This document shows, piece after piece, positions 1-13,688 of a stretch of 64,000 bases of DNA (positions within the stretch are counted from its first letter, which is position 1; each line of letters begins with the position of its first letter). The DNA is from Trichoplusia ni. Taxonomy: Eukaryota > Arthropoda > Insecta > Lepidoptera > Noctuidae. A model generated the notes under the pieces. It saw only the letters and a program-made list of their open reading frames with translations, was not told the origin of the DNA and did not search any database. The position numbers were made by a program, and so were the translations under genes. The DNA lies in assembly GCF_003590095.1 (NCBI RefSeq), contig NC_039502.1, positions 2,232,001 through 2,296,000 of the forward strand, read 5' to 3'.

Positions 1-3000
1 TTTCTGTTGGCAATTTTCACTACGAGTTTTTTTCGTTATTCAAAATTTAAAGGATTAATAATTTTCGTAAACAATCTAATGTGAGCAAAATAAAATTTAT
101 CCTTTTTTCAAGGAAATTTGCTTAAGATATAATTGTGTTTAGATAAGCAGCATGGTAACTGATGAAGTTCCCTTGTCGCGTGCCTCGGAGACGAGCTCGT
201 CGCCGTCAATTTATACAGGGTTCGAGCTCGCGCTGGCGTGTCGCGTGCCCAGGAGAGATCGCTTACCCACTGCTGCCTCTAATCATAAGTTTGTTACCAG
301 TGGCATGGCTAAAACCCATTGGATTTGCATTACACCCTAACCTTTACTGTTTTCAAGGTATTCACAAATATGTATTAAGTTTTCCGGGCTATGTATTTGC
401 GAATTCTTTGCATGCTAAAATTATAAGAAAACATACAAAAGTATGATTTTTTATCCTCAATAATACTTAAAGAGACTAGTAACTGGTATTAGGTACAATA
501 TTAAATACAATTTTAAGTACAATATTGCTGATCAGTGATCACAAAGCATAATGGATGACGTTTGCATAAATATGCCGGTTTCGCGTAGCAACACGTGCAC
601 ACACGGACATATTAGATCCAATGCCGGTGTCGCAACACCTGGCCTGAGCCAAGGAGAACGCTCCAGTTACAGAAACATTATATTCTATTATTTCATCACT
701 ATTACTTGTCAATAATATTACAATACTACAATATCCATTAACATCAATAAAAAAGTCAACATCAATATAAAAAATAAGTTTCTACGAAAAAGCAAAAAAG
801 CGAGTTTTAAAAGAATTGGATAATACGAGGGGTCTATTTATAAAACAAGTTTATGAAAAGTGATGGCTTGTTTCATAACGCCAACCCCAAAATTCTAGCC
901 GAATCGAAACAACAAGAATTTTTTTCAAACAATTTCACAATAACAATTTCAGGAATTCGTGGTTTTTGTTGTTTTCGTGCTAGGATCGAATTACATCCAA
1001 AAAAGTAAAACACGTAATGAATCAGGCAATAATAAAAATAAATGGTATTACTACGATAGCTACATATTAACTACTGGTGGATGGGTAATCCGGGACAACA
1101 TGACAATTGAACCTCTACGATCACAAGGGGCTTAATGGGGCGGTTGGTATTGAAGGACCACGGATGGAACGCAGGTGCCTACCACACAATTAATTACAGG
1201 AAACATATCAAATATAAATAGAGCATAATACAATAATACATGCTTTATAAAACTACAAGTTTACTTTGTTACACAAGTAAAGTGAATAAAAACTTACTTA
1301 ATGTAACTTCATGATTTGGTTCCATTGGCGAGACATGAAACAATACGAATAAAGAAGTTGGGCGGTGGAAACATATTCAATTCACCAAATTATCATGACC
1401 CTAAACTTAATTAAACAATACAATGTGACGTTTAAATAACAGTGGCCTGTCAATGTAGAAAAATAATCTTTTACAAAGTATCTATGCATATGATGCAAGA
1501 ATTAGCGTAATATGAAGCTTGGTAGTAATTAGCAATGAGTGCGATGCAAGTAGCATCGCATGCAACGAACTTGACCCGCCGCTGGCTATGTTTGTGCTAC
1601 TTCGATTACACTGACTAATTTTGGCACCGATAAACAACGTGATAAGAACATTCTGAACTCTTTCATCCAGACGCTTCTGGCGATAATATGCCCAACAAAG
1701 ACATATTGACTTAAAGCTAATGTTCTAAATTTATAATTTAAGTAACTGAAAATATCACAAATATCTTGAGACACAAAGAAAACTTATCTTCTCATTTGAT
1801 CAAAAAAAGGTTTTTGATGCGATCAGTATCAGTATGCTCTTTATCATCATCTGCTCCGACTAGTTAGATATAGTTTTAGAGATAAAAGGCCAGAAAAGCA
1901 AAAGTAAACATTTCTAGTGCGGAATCGGAGGCCATAGATAACAAGCGTGTAGTTTCAAACGTCCCTTTCATCGCATCGTGGGCAGGCGAGGGTGACATTT
2001 AAGCAGTGGCGCAGTTTTGTCCATTAAAATGTCGAAGTAAAACAGGGAGCTTCAATAACGGTAAGTACTAAATCAAAAAGTATGTCACAAACACTTTCAC
2101 TATTACAGCCCACCGCTGTTGCATAACAATGCTAAGCCGGCTCAGTAACCAGTTAAAATGTACATCTTATTTAAACACCAAATAAATCGACAAATTATGT
2201 GATAATAGAAAAATATAATTTTAGTCTTCGAAATTATTTATTTTTGGCATGATTTAATTTCTGTTAAATATGTATGTATATACAAACAACAAATCAGCAC
2301 TTCTAAAAACCATTTTTTACAGAAGTATATACCTATAATTAAGAGTGTCTTTATTTATAGGTACGTCCAAACTACAAAAAGATTTTGGAAAACGAGTATT
2401 TTTTTTAGGAAATATCTGATTAATTAGATTTTTTTTTTATAACTATCAGCTATTATGTCAATGTATAGGATTTATAAAATCAGTTCTAACACAAAGGAAA
2501 AAAAATTCCAAATAGAATCAAACATAGATTCATACACATCGGGGCTTCGACAAGGCCGACAAAAGAAAAACTGTACAAGGAAAAATGAACTGTAATACAT
2601 AAAGTTTGGGTATATTAATGAATGACGAGTATCTAGTAGGGGAACAAGCAGTGGGGGGGAGCACGTGGCGGGCGACCCGACGCAAGCGAGCTTGACCCAG
2701 TTTCTAGATGCACCATTTCGGTCCCGTTTTGAAAGCAAGGGCGGCCCTTTACCGCCGACGCTGCTATGTTTGGGGCCTCCGCCTAGTGAGAGGATCCCTG
2801 ATTCCTTTGTTTGCTGGTGCGCTACGTAGGTAATGCGTCTTATTTAAATTTGAGTCGCTGACTAGCATTCGCGAAAGTGGATTTAATTCAAATGATATTC
2901 GTTCATAATATTCAGCGGGTTTTTATATAAAGAAGCGTTAACACGACAGCGTCAATAAAACCCGCAATATATTAACTGTGGGTTTGGATCTAAACTTGTA

Positions 3001-3183
3001 ACATTTGGCAAGCTGCCGTGACACGAGCACGGTGTCGCCTCACCAGCGTAAAGACTTATGACTCTTATAAAAAAAAAAATATATTCTAAGTTCACTAATT
3101 AATATTCTGATATTTTTTACATTAGTCACATATAACGATCTGTCCAAGCTACTGCGTAGTTATCGGTCGCAGCGATGGACTTA
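1..3183. other. Non-coding stretch, probably deep in the RanBPM first intron
   Basis: No open frame here reads like a conserved protein on either strand; the longest are 60-95 codons with random composition. The base composition is AT-rich with two short GC-richer patches (about 160-270 and 2640-2830). The first contains two near copies of GTCGCGTGCC about 65 bp apart. No splice-flanked exon of RanBPM was recognised, although its downstream exons should lie on the minus strand somewhere to the left of 13496. Confidence 0.5.
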
Positions 3184-3664
3184 CGGCCGCTTTCTATATT
3201 CGATCCCGAATCTAAGATTCCGATCAATCCAGATTTTACTCAATCCCTCGATTGAGCTTGAATCTGCATTTCATTAATCGATCTCGTCTCGAAATCCATC
3301 GAAAAAAAACGGATAGATCGCCCTGCTAAACGTTTTGTTTTACGCATGTGCAGAAAAAGTACTTCAGCGATTATTTATGAGTAAAATGGTGGCTTTTTTC
3401 TTAAAGCTTATCTATTTTATGTATAATCACTAGAAATAGCAAAAAATACAAAAATAAAAGATTGGGAAGTCGTAGCGGACAAATACTGTAATTCTACCTC
3501 AAGATTAGAAAAAGCATAAACGACAATAAACGTTTATTGATGAGCAACGGAACGTCAGTCAATCAAAAAGTTGTAAGTCAGTTTGACATGAACATAATAT
3601 ATTTTAAAATCGCAAGTTTATTTGTTGTTTGTTTTTCCGATGTCTCAGTTATAGAATAGAATAC

Positions 3665-4140
3665 AGCCTTAATATTCGAGCGCGTTCAGAATAAGTTCAC
3701 GCGCCATCTGTACAAGAAACTGTATGGGGTGTATCCGTTCTACCTACTCATGGATCCCACTCTATTCTGGGCATGGTTGGCAATAATCAACTGTATATGA
3801 CACGGGAGGCTGCACTGGTCGTCTACTTGGTGAAGGTGCTTCGTGGAGTGGAGAATCACCCGGAAGTATTGCAGCGCTTGAGTGTGTGTACCGGACCGCT
3901 ACGTGTGGCGGCGGCGAAGCCCGCACCTACTGATAGTTCCTACAGCGAGAATATATTTGTTCGCCAAAGCACCTCTTACAAGAGCTCTCCACACCACCAA
4001 CTTCTTCAAAATCAGACTGACGTGTTTATGTGTTTTTAATAATGTAATGTGTTTCAATTTTTGTTTAGTTTAAGTTCTTTGCTGTCGCATTAGGGTAAAC
4101 CCTGTAATGATACTTCATGATTTTAAATAAATAAATCAAA
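3665..4140 (+). mobile_element. Jockey-type LINE 3' fragment, frameshifted, nested in the Harbinger-like element
   Basis: Three plus-strand frames in succession give the C-terminal part of a lepidopteran jockey-like reverse transcriptase. About 3680-3755 reads RVQNKF...LYGVYPFY, then GMVGNNQL...VYLVKVLRG from about 3769, then CVPDRYV...RTRIY-like text and APLTRALHTTNFF from about 3882. Two frameshifts separate these pieces, so the copy is dead. It ends in a short 3' UTR and a TAAA-rich tail near 4120-4135. Its position entirely inside the Harbinger-like element shows it inserted after that element. Confidence 0.75.
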
Positions 4141-4365
4141 ACGAGAATATTATAATCGTTATTTATTGATTCCAGTATTACAGATATTGGTAAAAGTGTA
4201 CTTAGTACACAAAAACTATAATACCGAAAGCAAAATAGGTTAAGCGTCAGCTTATGCATAGCAATCCAAAAGAATTACTGAGCGCTGGTCTTCAGCTTAA
4301 ATCCTTGACCCCCGTTTACAAGTAAAGTACAGAAAAAAAATTACCACTCGAAAAGACAATCAAAA

Positions 4366-4476
4366 TTACAAATTTTGAGGACAGAGTTGTTCTTCTTCGC
4401 TGTCACTACTATCCCAGTCCGATAGCTGCGCTAATACTTCAAGATCGCTATCACTATCACTTGAAAATATTTCCAT
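4366..4476 (-). pseudogene. Short acidic frame inside the Harbinger-like element, possible relic of its own protein
   Basis: A minus-strand frame from an ATG at 4476 encodes about 36 residues dominated by Ser, Asp and Glu (starting MEIFSSDSDSD) before a stop. Acidic Ser/Asp-rich starts are common in transposon proteins, and the frame lies inside the inverted repeats, but nothing catalytic is present. It could equally be a chance frame. Confidence 0.25.
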
Positions 4477-5505
4477 TTTCACAGATTTCTCAGTACAATC
4501 CGTAAAAAATTGGGGATCGCAATTATAGATCAAAAACGTCAAAAATCGATTTGTCAAAACCAGAGATCGGTTATAGAAAACGCATAACTGTCACTTTCGT
4601 ACAAATACCAATCTAAAATCTCGATCCGCCCTCCCAAAGATAGATTGAAGAAAAAGATCGAGAAAACGATCCATGGATCGGTTATAGAAACACTAAAAGT
4701 TGTAAATGGATTCAAATGTCAATCTCGATCCGTAAATTAGGGATTGAGATCGAATATAGAAAGCGGCCGTTAATCGACAAACCGTAATAGATAAAACAAA
4801 TGAAACAATAATGCCTAATTATATAAAAGCAAACAGAACGCATTCGAAGTGCTCGAAGAACAAAGAGTTGAGAACAATGCACCGCAGCGTTATTTGCCGA
4901 TCAGTAAAGGGTGGAAGTAAATTATATTCAAAGCATGGTTCATCGACTCGCAGACAATGGGCTTGGAGACGCGCTTCGTGATAGCGACACACGGAGACTT
5001 TGATCTGACGCACATTTAATTATATAACAAACGTCTTCGTAGCCGGAAACGCTGAAATAATACACTTGCACGGGCTATTCATAGGTTATGATCGAAACTA
5101 GAAACGACTACACACACACCGAATCAATTGATCGACAGCAAATTTCATGGAGACTATTTCATACGATACAAATTTATATGATACATTACACTACTACGTA
5201 ACAAGAAAACATGTTTTCCGCCAGTGAGAGATGACATCGTGTGACACTTTCTCTTGCGAACTATTTCGATATCACCGTCACATATGAGACGTCTTATTAA
5301 TTAGTTCACGTAACTCTTGACCACTGCTATTAGCATGGGTCGCTCTCGTGACACTTGTATCACCATCTACGCACTAGTCGCCGAGATGCCCTTCAGCTGG
5401 CGTGACCTCTTTACCGATACAACCATATCCCCCCCGAGCAGTTATTTTTTAAACAAGATAACTTTCGATAACACCAGACATGCCGCCTAAGTTGCAAAAC
5501 CATCT

Positions 5506-5537
5506 AAAATGACATGATCAGTGATCATGTACATTTT
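5506..5537. repeat. Short hairpin, 15-bp arms with one bulge, 1-nt centre
   Basis: The left arm AAAATGACATGATCA (5506-5520) is followed by one G and then its reverse complement, with a single extra A in the right arm (5522-5537). It is one of several tight inverted repeats in the window. Confidence 0.7.
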
Positions 5538-7914
5538 TGCTTCAGTCTATGCAATAATAACATGGTAGACCTGTTCAGTATGGACTGCCTTAATTTTTTT
5601 AGTTCCGACGATACGAATTTAAGCAAGTGCCTGAGAATCAGTAGGTACAAAATGTGCAAGATAAGAACAATTATATTTTAGTTGAGACTGGGCCATAGCC
5701 CTAGTTCCGATGACTTTATACAAGATAATAAGCGGAGTACGCTAGGAGGACCGACACTAATGACCCTTATGTCATGAAGCAATGACCCTTGTGTCTTCAA
5801 TGAATGTATCATGTATCGCCGCACAAATCTAACTAGGGCATAAGACACACATCATTTAGGAAGGTTTTAATAGAAATTTATATTCTCTAACTAAGCATTC
5901 GGAATAAATTACATTTATCACAACATTGACGACAAAACGTTAATGAACCGGGTACCCGAACTAATTGAAGAACTTTTGTAACTTTTGAGGGGACTAAAAG
6001 GAAATAAATTATAGTATTAGATCTAACTAAATTAACATTCAGATCGATTTACATAGAGATTCAATTCTGACCGGCTAGCTACGACGGCATTCCACTTAGC
6101 TAAGACGGCAAACCTTTGATATTGGCAATATACATCACTATTACATTATTTTAACTTCATCAATTAATATCTGGTCTGAGTTATCGCTCTTTATACCTCA
6201 CATTTTTTATACTCAGTTAAGAAAGTCATCAATCAAACCAAATTAACTGACCTATCCTGGTGTCTATCTTCGAAAATCAAAATGTAACCTACTCGAGTTT
6301 GTATTAAACTTACAGAAACCGTAGACAAAAATTGACTACAGCAACAAAAAACATTTACGTTTCAAAAATTCTATTAGTCGCTTTATCGAGCTCGGAGATT
6401 ATTATGGTAGCTTTAACAAATTTGTGACTTTTGAGGCAACTGGAGATTTCCCTAGCCCCTCTTCATACTTGAGACGACCCTGTTCAACGACAAGCTTTCT
6501 GTATGGATTTAAGTTGTTAGAAAATCCATCTTGCAGAAATATTTTGCTATCCAAATGTGTTATTTTTATCAGAACCATTTAAATGCATGTCGGTAGAAAA
6601 TAATGAATGTAATCAATTTAAGGTAGCTGACAAGTGCGACGAGAAGGACAGGTGCAAATATTTCCACGAACCCATGGAAATAGTCATGGAAATAGTTTCC
6701 AACAAACGCATTAGCCTCGACACAACCTTAGCTAGCTCCAGGCGACCCTCAGGCGCATGGCGCAAGGCTGCATGCAGGACAGAGTTATCAATTAAATTAC
6801 GAAACATTTTTTTAAAATAAGAAACTAACGCTATTGGACATTAGTAACTAACTTCAAAACAGTAGGAAAATGACATATGCGGGAAATACCTAAGTGCAAG
6901 GCATGTCAAGAATGGAAGAAACTAATGATATTCACAAGACTAATTACTATAAAAGTGAACACGATATAGCGAAGAGGGCTCCTACTATCGAGCATCATGT
7001 AGCGTACGGCAGAGGCGAGCCCTCAACATAAGAACCGAGGGGAGCTCCGAACATGTGGGCCGTGGTGCTCACGTCCCCATAGCAACTCTTCAAGTGTCTC
7101 CTGAGGAAATGTGCAACAACTAACTGAACATTTTCCATTGTACGCATCCATCCCACTCGCTCTCCCATACGACGGAATGTAAAAAGCAAGCGGCGCAGTC
7201 ACACTGTTTCCGCTTTCTACGTCCGAATTACTTTAGGCTGACATGTTTATACCTTCAATTCGTACAAAACTACTTGTATTTTGAATATGCGGTATATGCT
7301 TCGTTCGGAATTTTAGAATTCTTATTTTTTCTGTAATAAATTATTAATATTTTTGTCAAGGTTTCAAAAGTAAAAATCTATAACTGGCATGATAATTCTT
7401 TTTAACATCATACATAAAACTTTTTGATTCATTATTAACTTGCCATGTAATAAAGAGGAACCAAGTTAATTTGGCGTAAGAGTTTAACATTGCAAGTTAT
7501 TGCAACACTCGACTCACTAAAACACTACGCACTACTATTCCAAGAGTATTGAAGCAATGTAAATAAATCTAGCATCGATACTTTGTGTGAGGAGTTTCTG
7601 CAAACCGGCCTGATCGATCGCTTATGTCCCAGTTTCGACGAGTACAATAATTAACCACTTACTACAACGGACAAACTCAAAAGGAGGTTTTATATTTTTC
7701 GCATGACTCTCTGTAGCGAACAGTTACAACTTAGTTCGATAACCGGTTGGTAGAAAACAGTTAAATCGCAACAGACGGTAGCTCAATTTTTAAAAAAGAA
7801 TTTACTACTCTTGAGCCGGCTCTTATTGTTTTCTCTTTCACATATGCACATGACGAACAAAAGTGCTTACCTAAAAAAAAATTGTAAGTCATAAAGTATA
7901 AATCCTTCTTCTAA

Positions 7915-8130
7915 TTCAGATACCCCTATATTTTGAACCGACTTCAAAAAGTAGGAGGTTCTCAATTTCTTCTGTATTTTGGGTTTTTTTAATATTTGTT
8001 CTCTCTGATCTTCGGCATGGATGAAGCGATTTTGTTGATCCTTTTTCATTTAACGTGACAGACCTGTCATTTGGTTCCATAAAAATTTCATCAAGTTTGG
8101 CAAATCTTTTTTTTTATTGTTTGAATTCGG
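7915..8130 (-). repeat. Dispersed lepidopteran repeat fragment
   Basis: The segment containing GAACCGACTTCAAAAAGTAGG and AGGTTCTCAATTTCTTCTG, followed by 'ATAAAAATTTCATCAAGTTTGG', resembles a repeat widespread in lepidopteran introns (the 'accgacttcaaaaaaggagg' family). Identification is from memory of the family; boundaries are approximate and strand is nominal. Confidence 0.5.
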
Positions 8131-11100
8131 TTGTATGTAATGCAAATATTATGTAAAATAATCACAGCCAAAATAAAATGCTAAGTATAATTTAAATTCG
8201 CTTGATTTTAGTTATAACTCGTTTACTCCCAAAAAACCACTGTAAATTTTACTCTTCGACTAATTTAAGCGATGCAAATGAATGGCCAACGGACTGTAAA
8301 CCACTCACGTGCTATCCGCGCATACGGTCTACAAAGTATTATTATTGATTTTATCAATATCCCTCTGCGTATGAACTGATTCGAACAGCGAGACGGCCGC
8401 GTAACAGACAGCGGTGCAGCCTGACTATTCAATTAAATGACATGTAGCAGCAGTTCTGTTGTCTCATGGACCACTGAAATAACATAGAATGTGTTTTTTT
8501 TTTGATGCATAAAATTATTTAGAGACCTGTGTTATTAAAAATGTATAACTAGGTCCTCAAACAATAACTTGTAGAGTAACTTTTAATCATTACTCCTTAG
8601 GGGTGCTAACGCAATGGAGAGTCATAGCAAAACAAAGAAATCCTCATGTAACGTAGTTGTCGGAGCTTTTGAAGGTAAAATTTATTTCCTAAACAGCCAT
8701 GTCAACATCAGCCGACGAGCACGCGAACCTAACATAATACTCATTAATATTTTACGCGCACAGTGATCCTCGCGAACGCAACTTTATGTACATAGAAACA
8801 TAAAACAGACACTTCTTCTATAACAATTTGTTTCTACAAATTGAAATAACTAATTAGAATTAGAAATTGCAATGGATGATAATACGTGACACAATGACTT
8901 CATAATATGTAAACTATAAACTCGTTTTCCAAGTATTTATGATTGAACGGGCTGTCTGTATTGAAAAGAAATTGCAAACCATATCATTCTTTTTAAAATT
9001 ATTCCTTAAAAACGTATTTTTGTGAAAATGTCGAAGCTTGTTGATAAGAGAAACGCCGCGTGTACATGAAAAATATACAAAAAGTGGTCTGGGCAACACG
9101 AGAGACCAACCTAGAGCAACTAGTACGTTAACTGGTTTCGTGGGTCGTTAGCCTCGCACATTGTGGCGGACGAACAAGGAGCTGCACTCGCGCCTCACCC
9201 CAGGGCCCACCTCCTCTATTTGCACTGCTCGACAAAAGTGGATGGCAGAGGCATCCTGAATCGTTGATGTTGCGACAAGTTTCAGTGTCCAAAATCGAGT
9301 AAAGGTATTCTAAATACATGTAATCGCTACGAATCTAATTGGCATTTTATTTTTTATCTAACCTTTAAGTGCTCGTACAGTTCCTATGACCTATCGTCCG
9401 TAAAGACCTTCAAAAACGCAAGTCTAGAAAAATGCTCTGAATATTCACAGCATTACTAAATGTCAGACGAAACACCTTCAAATACCCTCCGGAGTTCACA
9501 GAGAAAGGCAATTTATAGGACCATACCTCATTCCAGATAGGTATTAGACAAAAGAGACTCGCACAAGGAGAGATTAATAACACTGAGTTCGCACTGAATG
9601 ACAGACTTACGACCTTGGACAATATCAATGAAACTTATATTAATATAAATAGGGATGAATATACAGTTACTTGCTATAGCTCTATTTAGTTAGGAGTATA
9701 ACTTAATTTCTTTACCTTTTTACTTCCATCTATTACTTTGTTTAACATATAATCAATTTAACTGCTTTATTTGAATTTTCGCCTTATATTGTATTACAAT
9801 GTATTCTAATTCTTTTAAATTAAATTGGAATCTATTGTATTAAAATGTATTCAAAAGTAATATAACAAGATACTTTAACTTCAGACAATGTTTTGGTTTA
9901 AGATAACTACGGAAAGGTGAAGTGGGTCAATTATAATTAGGAATCTATAACAATAAGTCGTCTTTAAAAGGAATCACGTAGCCAAGAACTGACGATAACA
10001 TAAATTTGATTGCACAGCAACTAGAAAATAGTAGACTCTTGCCAAAAATAAAGTTGCCAGGGCTTACCTCTATACAAAATACATAGTCGGAACATAATAT
10101 AATAAATAAGGCGGGTGAGCGAGCTAATCCACATGAGAGTATTAGATGTAGCAGACAACAAAAGGCATGTTACAGTGTCAGCACCCCCAGGGTCCTTGCC
10201 CCAAGTCTAGACGCGGAATTAGGCGAAATGCACCCGCGTGAACCGGACCCGGGCAGACTGCAGGCACAGCTGGCGGTCAACAACCGTTGCCTCACCCCCC
10301 GGTCGATAAAGGGCCCCGGGCGCCCTTATTAATCCGGTTGTATTTCACAAGTTATATTGATAACTGAGAACCTTAACACACTACGTCCAAGACTCACTGT
10401 AACACGGAGAATTATGTCTGCTCTATCTGGTGGAGCCGATCTAGTCATCATTTCAATGATTTATCATTTTTACAGGATTGCCTCATGCCTCAGGCAATCT
10501 TTCAAATGAATATTGCTAAATAGCAATAAACATTGATGCACATATCTATGTGGCTATTTTAGTATTTTACGCTTACGTCTTTGGCTATGTCTTCAGCAGA
10601 AATAGATTCATCATTCTGAGAATTCAATACCTAAAACATCTGAACTTCCATGGAGACTAGGCATTGAGAAAATATTTAAAGGGGCAAGAAAACGATAATG
10701 GGTTTTCCGCAAGTTTCAATACTATGCTCTTTTTATTTCTCGTTTACCTTGGCGATTTACCCTTTCATAAGAATTCCCTCTAATTTCAAGGGAATTATCA
10801 TGAGATTGTATTATTAATTAATACTCTGCATTAATTAATACACTCATGAAAGTGTTACGACAATTTTCAAATCCTACTGAAATACAGAAAAAATGACTTA
10901 TTTTTTTATATCTTGTCTTGTTAGACAGTTTCCAAGTAATTCGGATCAGCAGAGATGTCCATGAATCATGGACTGACAGAAATGGCAGTCGTGTGTTGCA
11001 TACGACACTACAACACGCCATGAAATGTAAGCAAGTTATTTTTTATCCTGTGTCCACGCATTCCGTCTATTTGTGTCGGCGAGCTATTTGCGACACATCC

Positions 11101-13495
11101 ACACGGCAACAATCGTTTACAAGCTTCTCACTACACAAGCTGTAAACAGAAGTCTTACGACAAAATGCACTGGATACTGAAAAATATTGCCTAAACCTAC
11201 ACTATACGTAAACTAATTTCCTAAACGTAATAAGTAAGGGGTAGACGCAACAGCAGATCTTAGAGAAATCTTATTTCTACTCTTCCCAATGTAGAGAAGC
11301 AACCGCAATGTCGCAAAGGGATATCACATTCATTTGGTACTCTTGACAGCAAGGCACCATCAGTACGAATTCTTGTTATTGATCTAGTAAGTAGATAAAG
11401 CGTTGCTTTGTCTACAAACTTGGTATGTAATTTTTAACAAGGGTGATAAGAAAAAATAGTAAAATGTTTTATTAAGTCTATTTCTTTATGTTGGGTCATT
11501 AGTAAAAGTAGCTCCGGGTAGAAACCCGGAAACCTTTTTCCCCTACTAGACATTCGGGAAAGAAGGTTTTACTCAGGCCAGGAAATTGCCAATAAATTTT
11601 GTGCAATGTAGTTAATGACAACCTCGGTATTACAATTTTTGCCAAAGCAATATAAAGCAGACGGTGAGTGACTTCTTCTAACTAGGAAACAAAAAATGTT
11701 TCACAGATATTATTATAAATGAAAAAGTATTAAAATCTAATAAACCAAAGAATTTTGTTTAGATAAATAAACTGGAAGTGATATTTGGCATGTTTATTTT
11801 GAACTGTGGAGTTGGAAAAAAAATAGATTGAGACAATAAAACATACTCTGTTCAAGAAAACAAGAACTGGCATTAGAAAAGAAGTGACGCTGAACAACAT
11901 TAAAAGAAACAAAAGCTTTTGCATAGCAGTGAGACAGCACAGGCTGCGAAAAATAATAAATAATATGAGATAACAATAACTTACAAAATAAGAGCAGGTA
12001 AAATGTATTCTTTAGGCATCCGAGACAAAATATATTCCATTTTGTTCATTATTCACTATTCAGTACATTTTCTAATCCAATAAACAGTTTATATTTTTTA
12101 TTATGACTAACAACTGTTAAGCATCAAAGTAGAATAGCTCACCAAGGGGAGGTATATACCGAGCTTTGGGCAAAGCCATAGAGATGGACAAAATAATCAA
12201 AATGTATATTTCTACAGAAATACCTAAAAAATTTGCATAAAAATATTCTGTATGTTTTAGTAATACCTAACTAATAAACCATTACAGTGTCAAGTCAGTA
12301 TTCACTAAATTGCTAGTTCAAGAACATTTCTGTTTGATAGATTTTTTACACTACAAATGTTTTCATATGGAAAAGTGGATTTGAATTAAAAAAGGAAAAA
12401 AAAATTGGTTGAATTCTAATAGATTTTGTAAAAATAATAGTTCAAAATTAATTGAAACATCTCATAGTATTTTGTAGTGATTCTTCCTCCCGATAAACCT
12501 AGACCTTGATCTATTGCCAAGTGTGACATACAAACTCAAAATAGGGATACATGAGGTGCTTTACACAGTACACCAATTCCGTGGGTTTATATGCACATTA
12601 TGTTAAGGACATTATAAACAAAATGTAGCAAAGTAAAGGTGAGTAAATACCACAAATAATAATAATGATAGTACCTACTATAAAACAACACATGCTTATT
12701 TAAATTTTATGTGATTTCTGTTACAATTACACTGACAAAAATAACATGAAATTGAGGAAAACCAAAATTGAATAATGAATAGTCATGTTTTCTAAACAAC
12801 ATGTTATCACTTACAATTTGAGTCTTAAAAACAAACACTTTAAAGATAACACTAGACCAATTAAATAGCAATGTGGTTAAAATGTGCTCTGTTTTAATAA
12901 TTGTCCTGTAATATGTATTATTTAATTACAATCTGATAATGTATTAACATATTAGGTACACTGTCACAAAACTAGAACTTCATTATTTAATAGATGAATT
13001 GTAATAGAATTGCAGTATAAGCATATTACAGATATAAAATCATGCAAAATAATGTAAACATAGTAATGTAACTGTAAGTTAATATGACTGATACTTAGTA
13101 TTGCATAGCTATAGTGTCTGAATATCATAATTTTAAACAGTTTCTGTCTGCCATTTTAGAGGAGGAGACCTTGTAAATGAATATACTGACTTTTTGTAAC
13201 ATATGGGAAGGGATCGATAGCAAACTTCTGACTTAGGTTCAAATCGAGTTTAAGTGAATAACACCAGCAATTATTTATTCCTACTTGTTATTACAAATAT
13301 ACGATCAGCTGATTTCTTTGTTTGACTACTGCAGCGATAGTCACCACACTACAAGCTGTTATGACACGTCAGACGACTTCTCAATTACATTCAACTTCAC
13401 AAAAGTCTAGGCAGATACCTTATAATCACTATAAAGTACATTGGCGAAGAGTTTTGCGAATAACTAATCCATAAACAAACCTTGAAAGTTCTTAC

Positions 13496-13688
13496 CTTTG
13501 TAATGGACTCGGAGATTATTTTGCGACAACCCGATGTAGCTGAATTTATCCTTTGTACTCCATGATCTTGGTAAAGGTGTTTCTTCTTCGTTCACATTAG
13601 GATAAAGCAATTTTAAACGATCTACCGTGTCACTTTGCACTTGATTTTGGGAATCCATCGTTCCCCGTCCACTACCCATCGCAGCCAT
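13496..13688 (-). CDS. RanBPM: RanBPM (RANBP9/RANBP10) first coding exon, partial gene
   Basis: This exon encodes the N-terminus of the Ran-binding protein M family, the scaffold of the CTLH/GID E3 ubiquitin ligase. The visible text LYPNVNEEETPLPRSWS and KFSYIGLSQNNLRVHYKG is the conserved block leading into the SPRY domain. The chosen start is the ATG at 13688 (MAAMGSGRGTMDS), whose length and composition match other family N-termini. The open frame continues upstream to a possible acceptor near 13787, so a longer N-terminus or a 5' UTR exon is possible. The exon ends after 64 codons plus one base at a good donor (GTAAGA, 13495 downward). SPRY, LisH, CTLH and CRA exons were not found and must lie more than 13 kb away, outside the window. 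It is head-to-head with TSNAXIP1, 361 bp apart. Confidence 0.88.

Larger units (their letters stand above)
3184..4769. mobile_element. Harbinger-like DNA transposon with TTA target duplication, non-autonomous
   Basis: The ends are inverted repeats starting CGGCCGCTTTCTATATTC; the first 22 bp match perfectly, with weaker similarity rich in GATC and GATCGG motifs continuing inward. Both ends are flanked by TTA (3181-3183 and 4770-4772), which fits the 3-bp TWA duplication of PIF/Harbinger elements. The 1586-bp interior holds no complete transposase. It carries a short acidic minus-strand frame and an unrelated LINE 3' fragment inserted inside. The family call rests on the duplication and the ends, so it is an inference. 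Confidence 0.75.
4770..13495. other. Long gene-free stretch, presumed RanBPM intron 1
   Basis: About 8.7 kb without a recognisable exon. It holds AT-rich unique sequence, one hairpin (5506-5537), one common lepidopteran repeat (about 7915-8130) and a GC-rich patch at 10180-10330 that codes for nothing I recognise on either strand. The lack of exons fits a long first intron of the minus-strand gene starting at 13688, but a distant enhancer or an unrecognised RNA gene cannot be excluded. Confidence 0.5.

Noticed and set aside
215..235. GGGTTCGAGCTC resembling a tRNA B box
   Set aside because: No T-arm pairing, acceptor stem or A box at the right distance.
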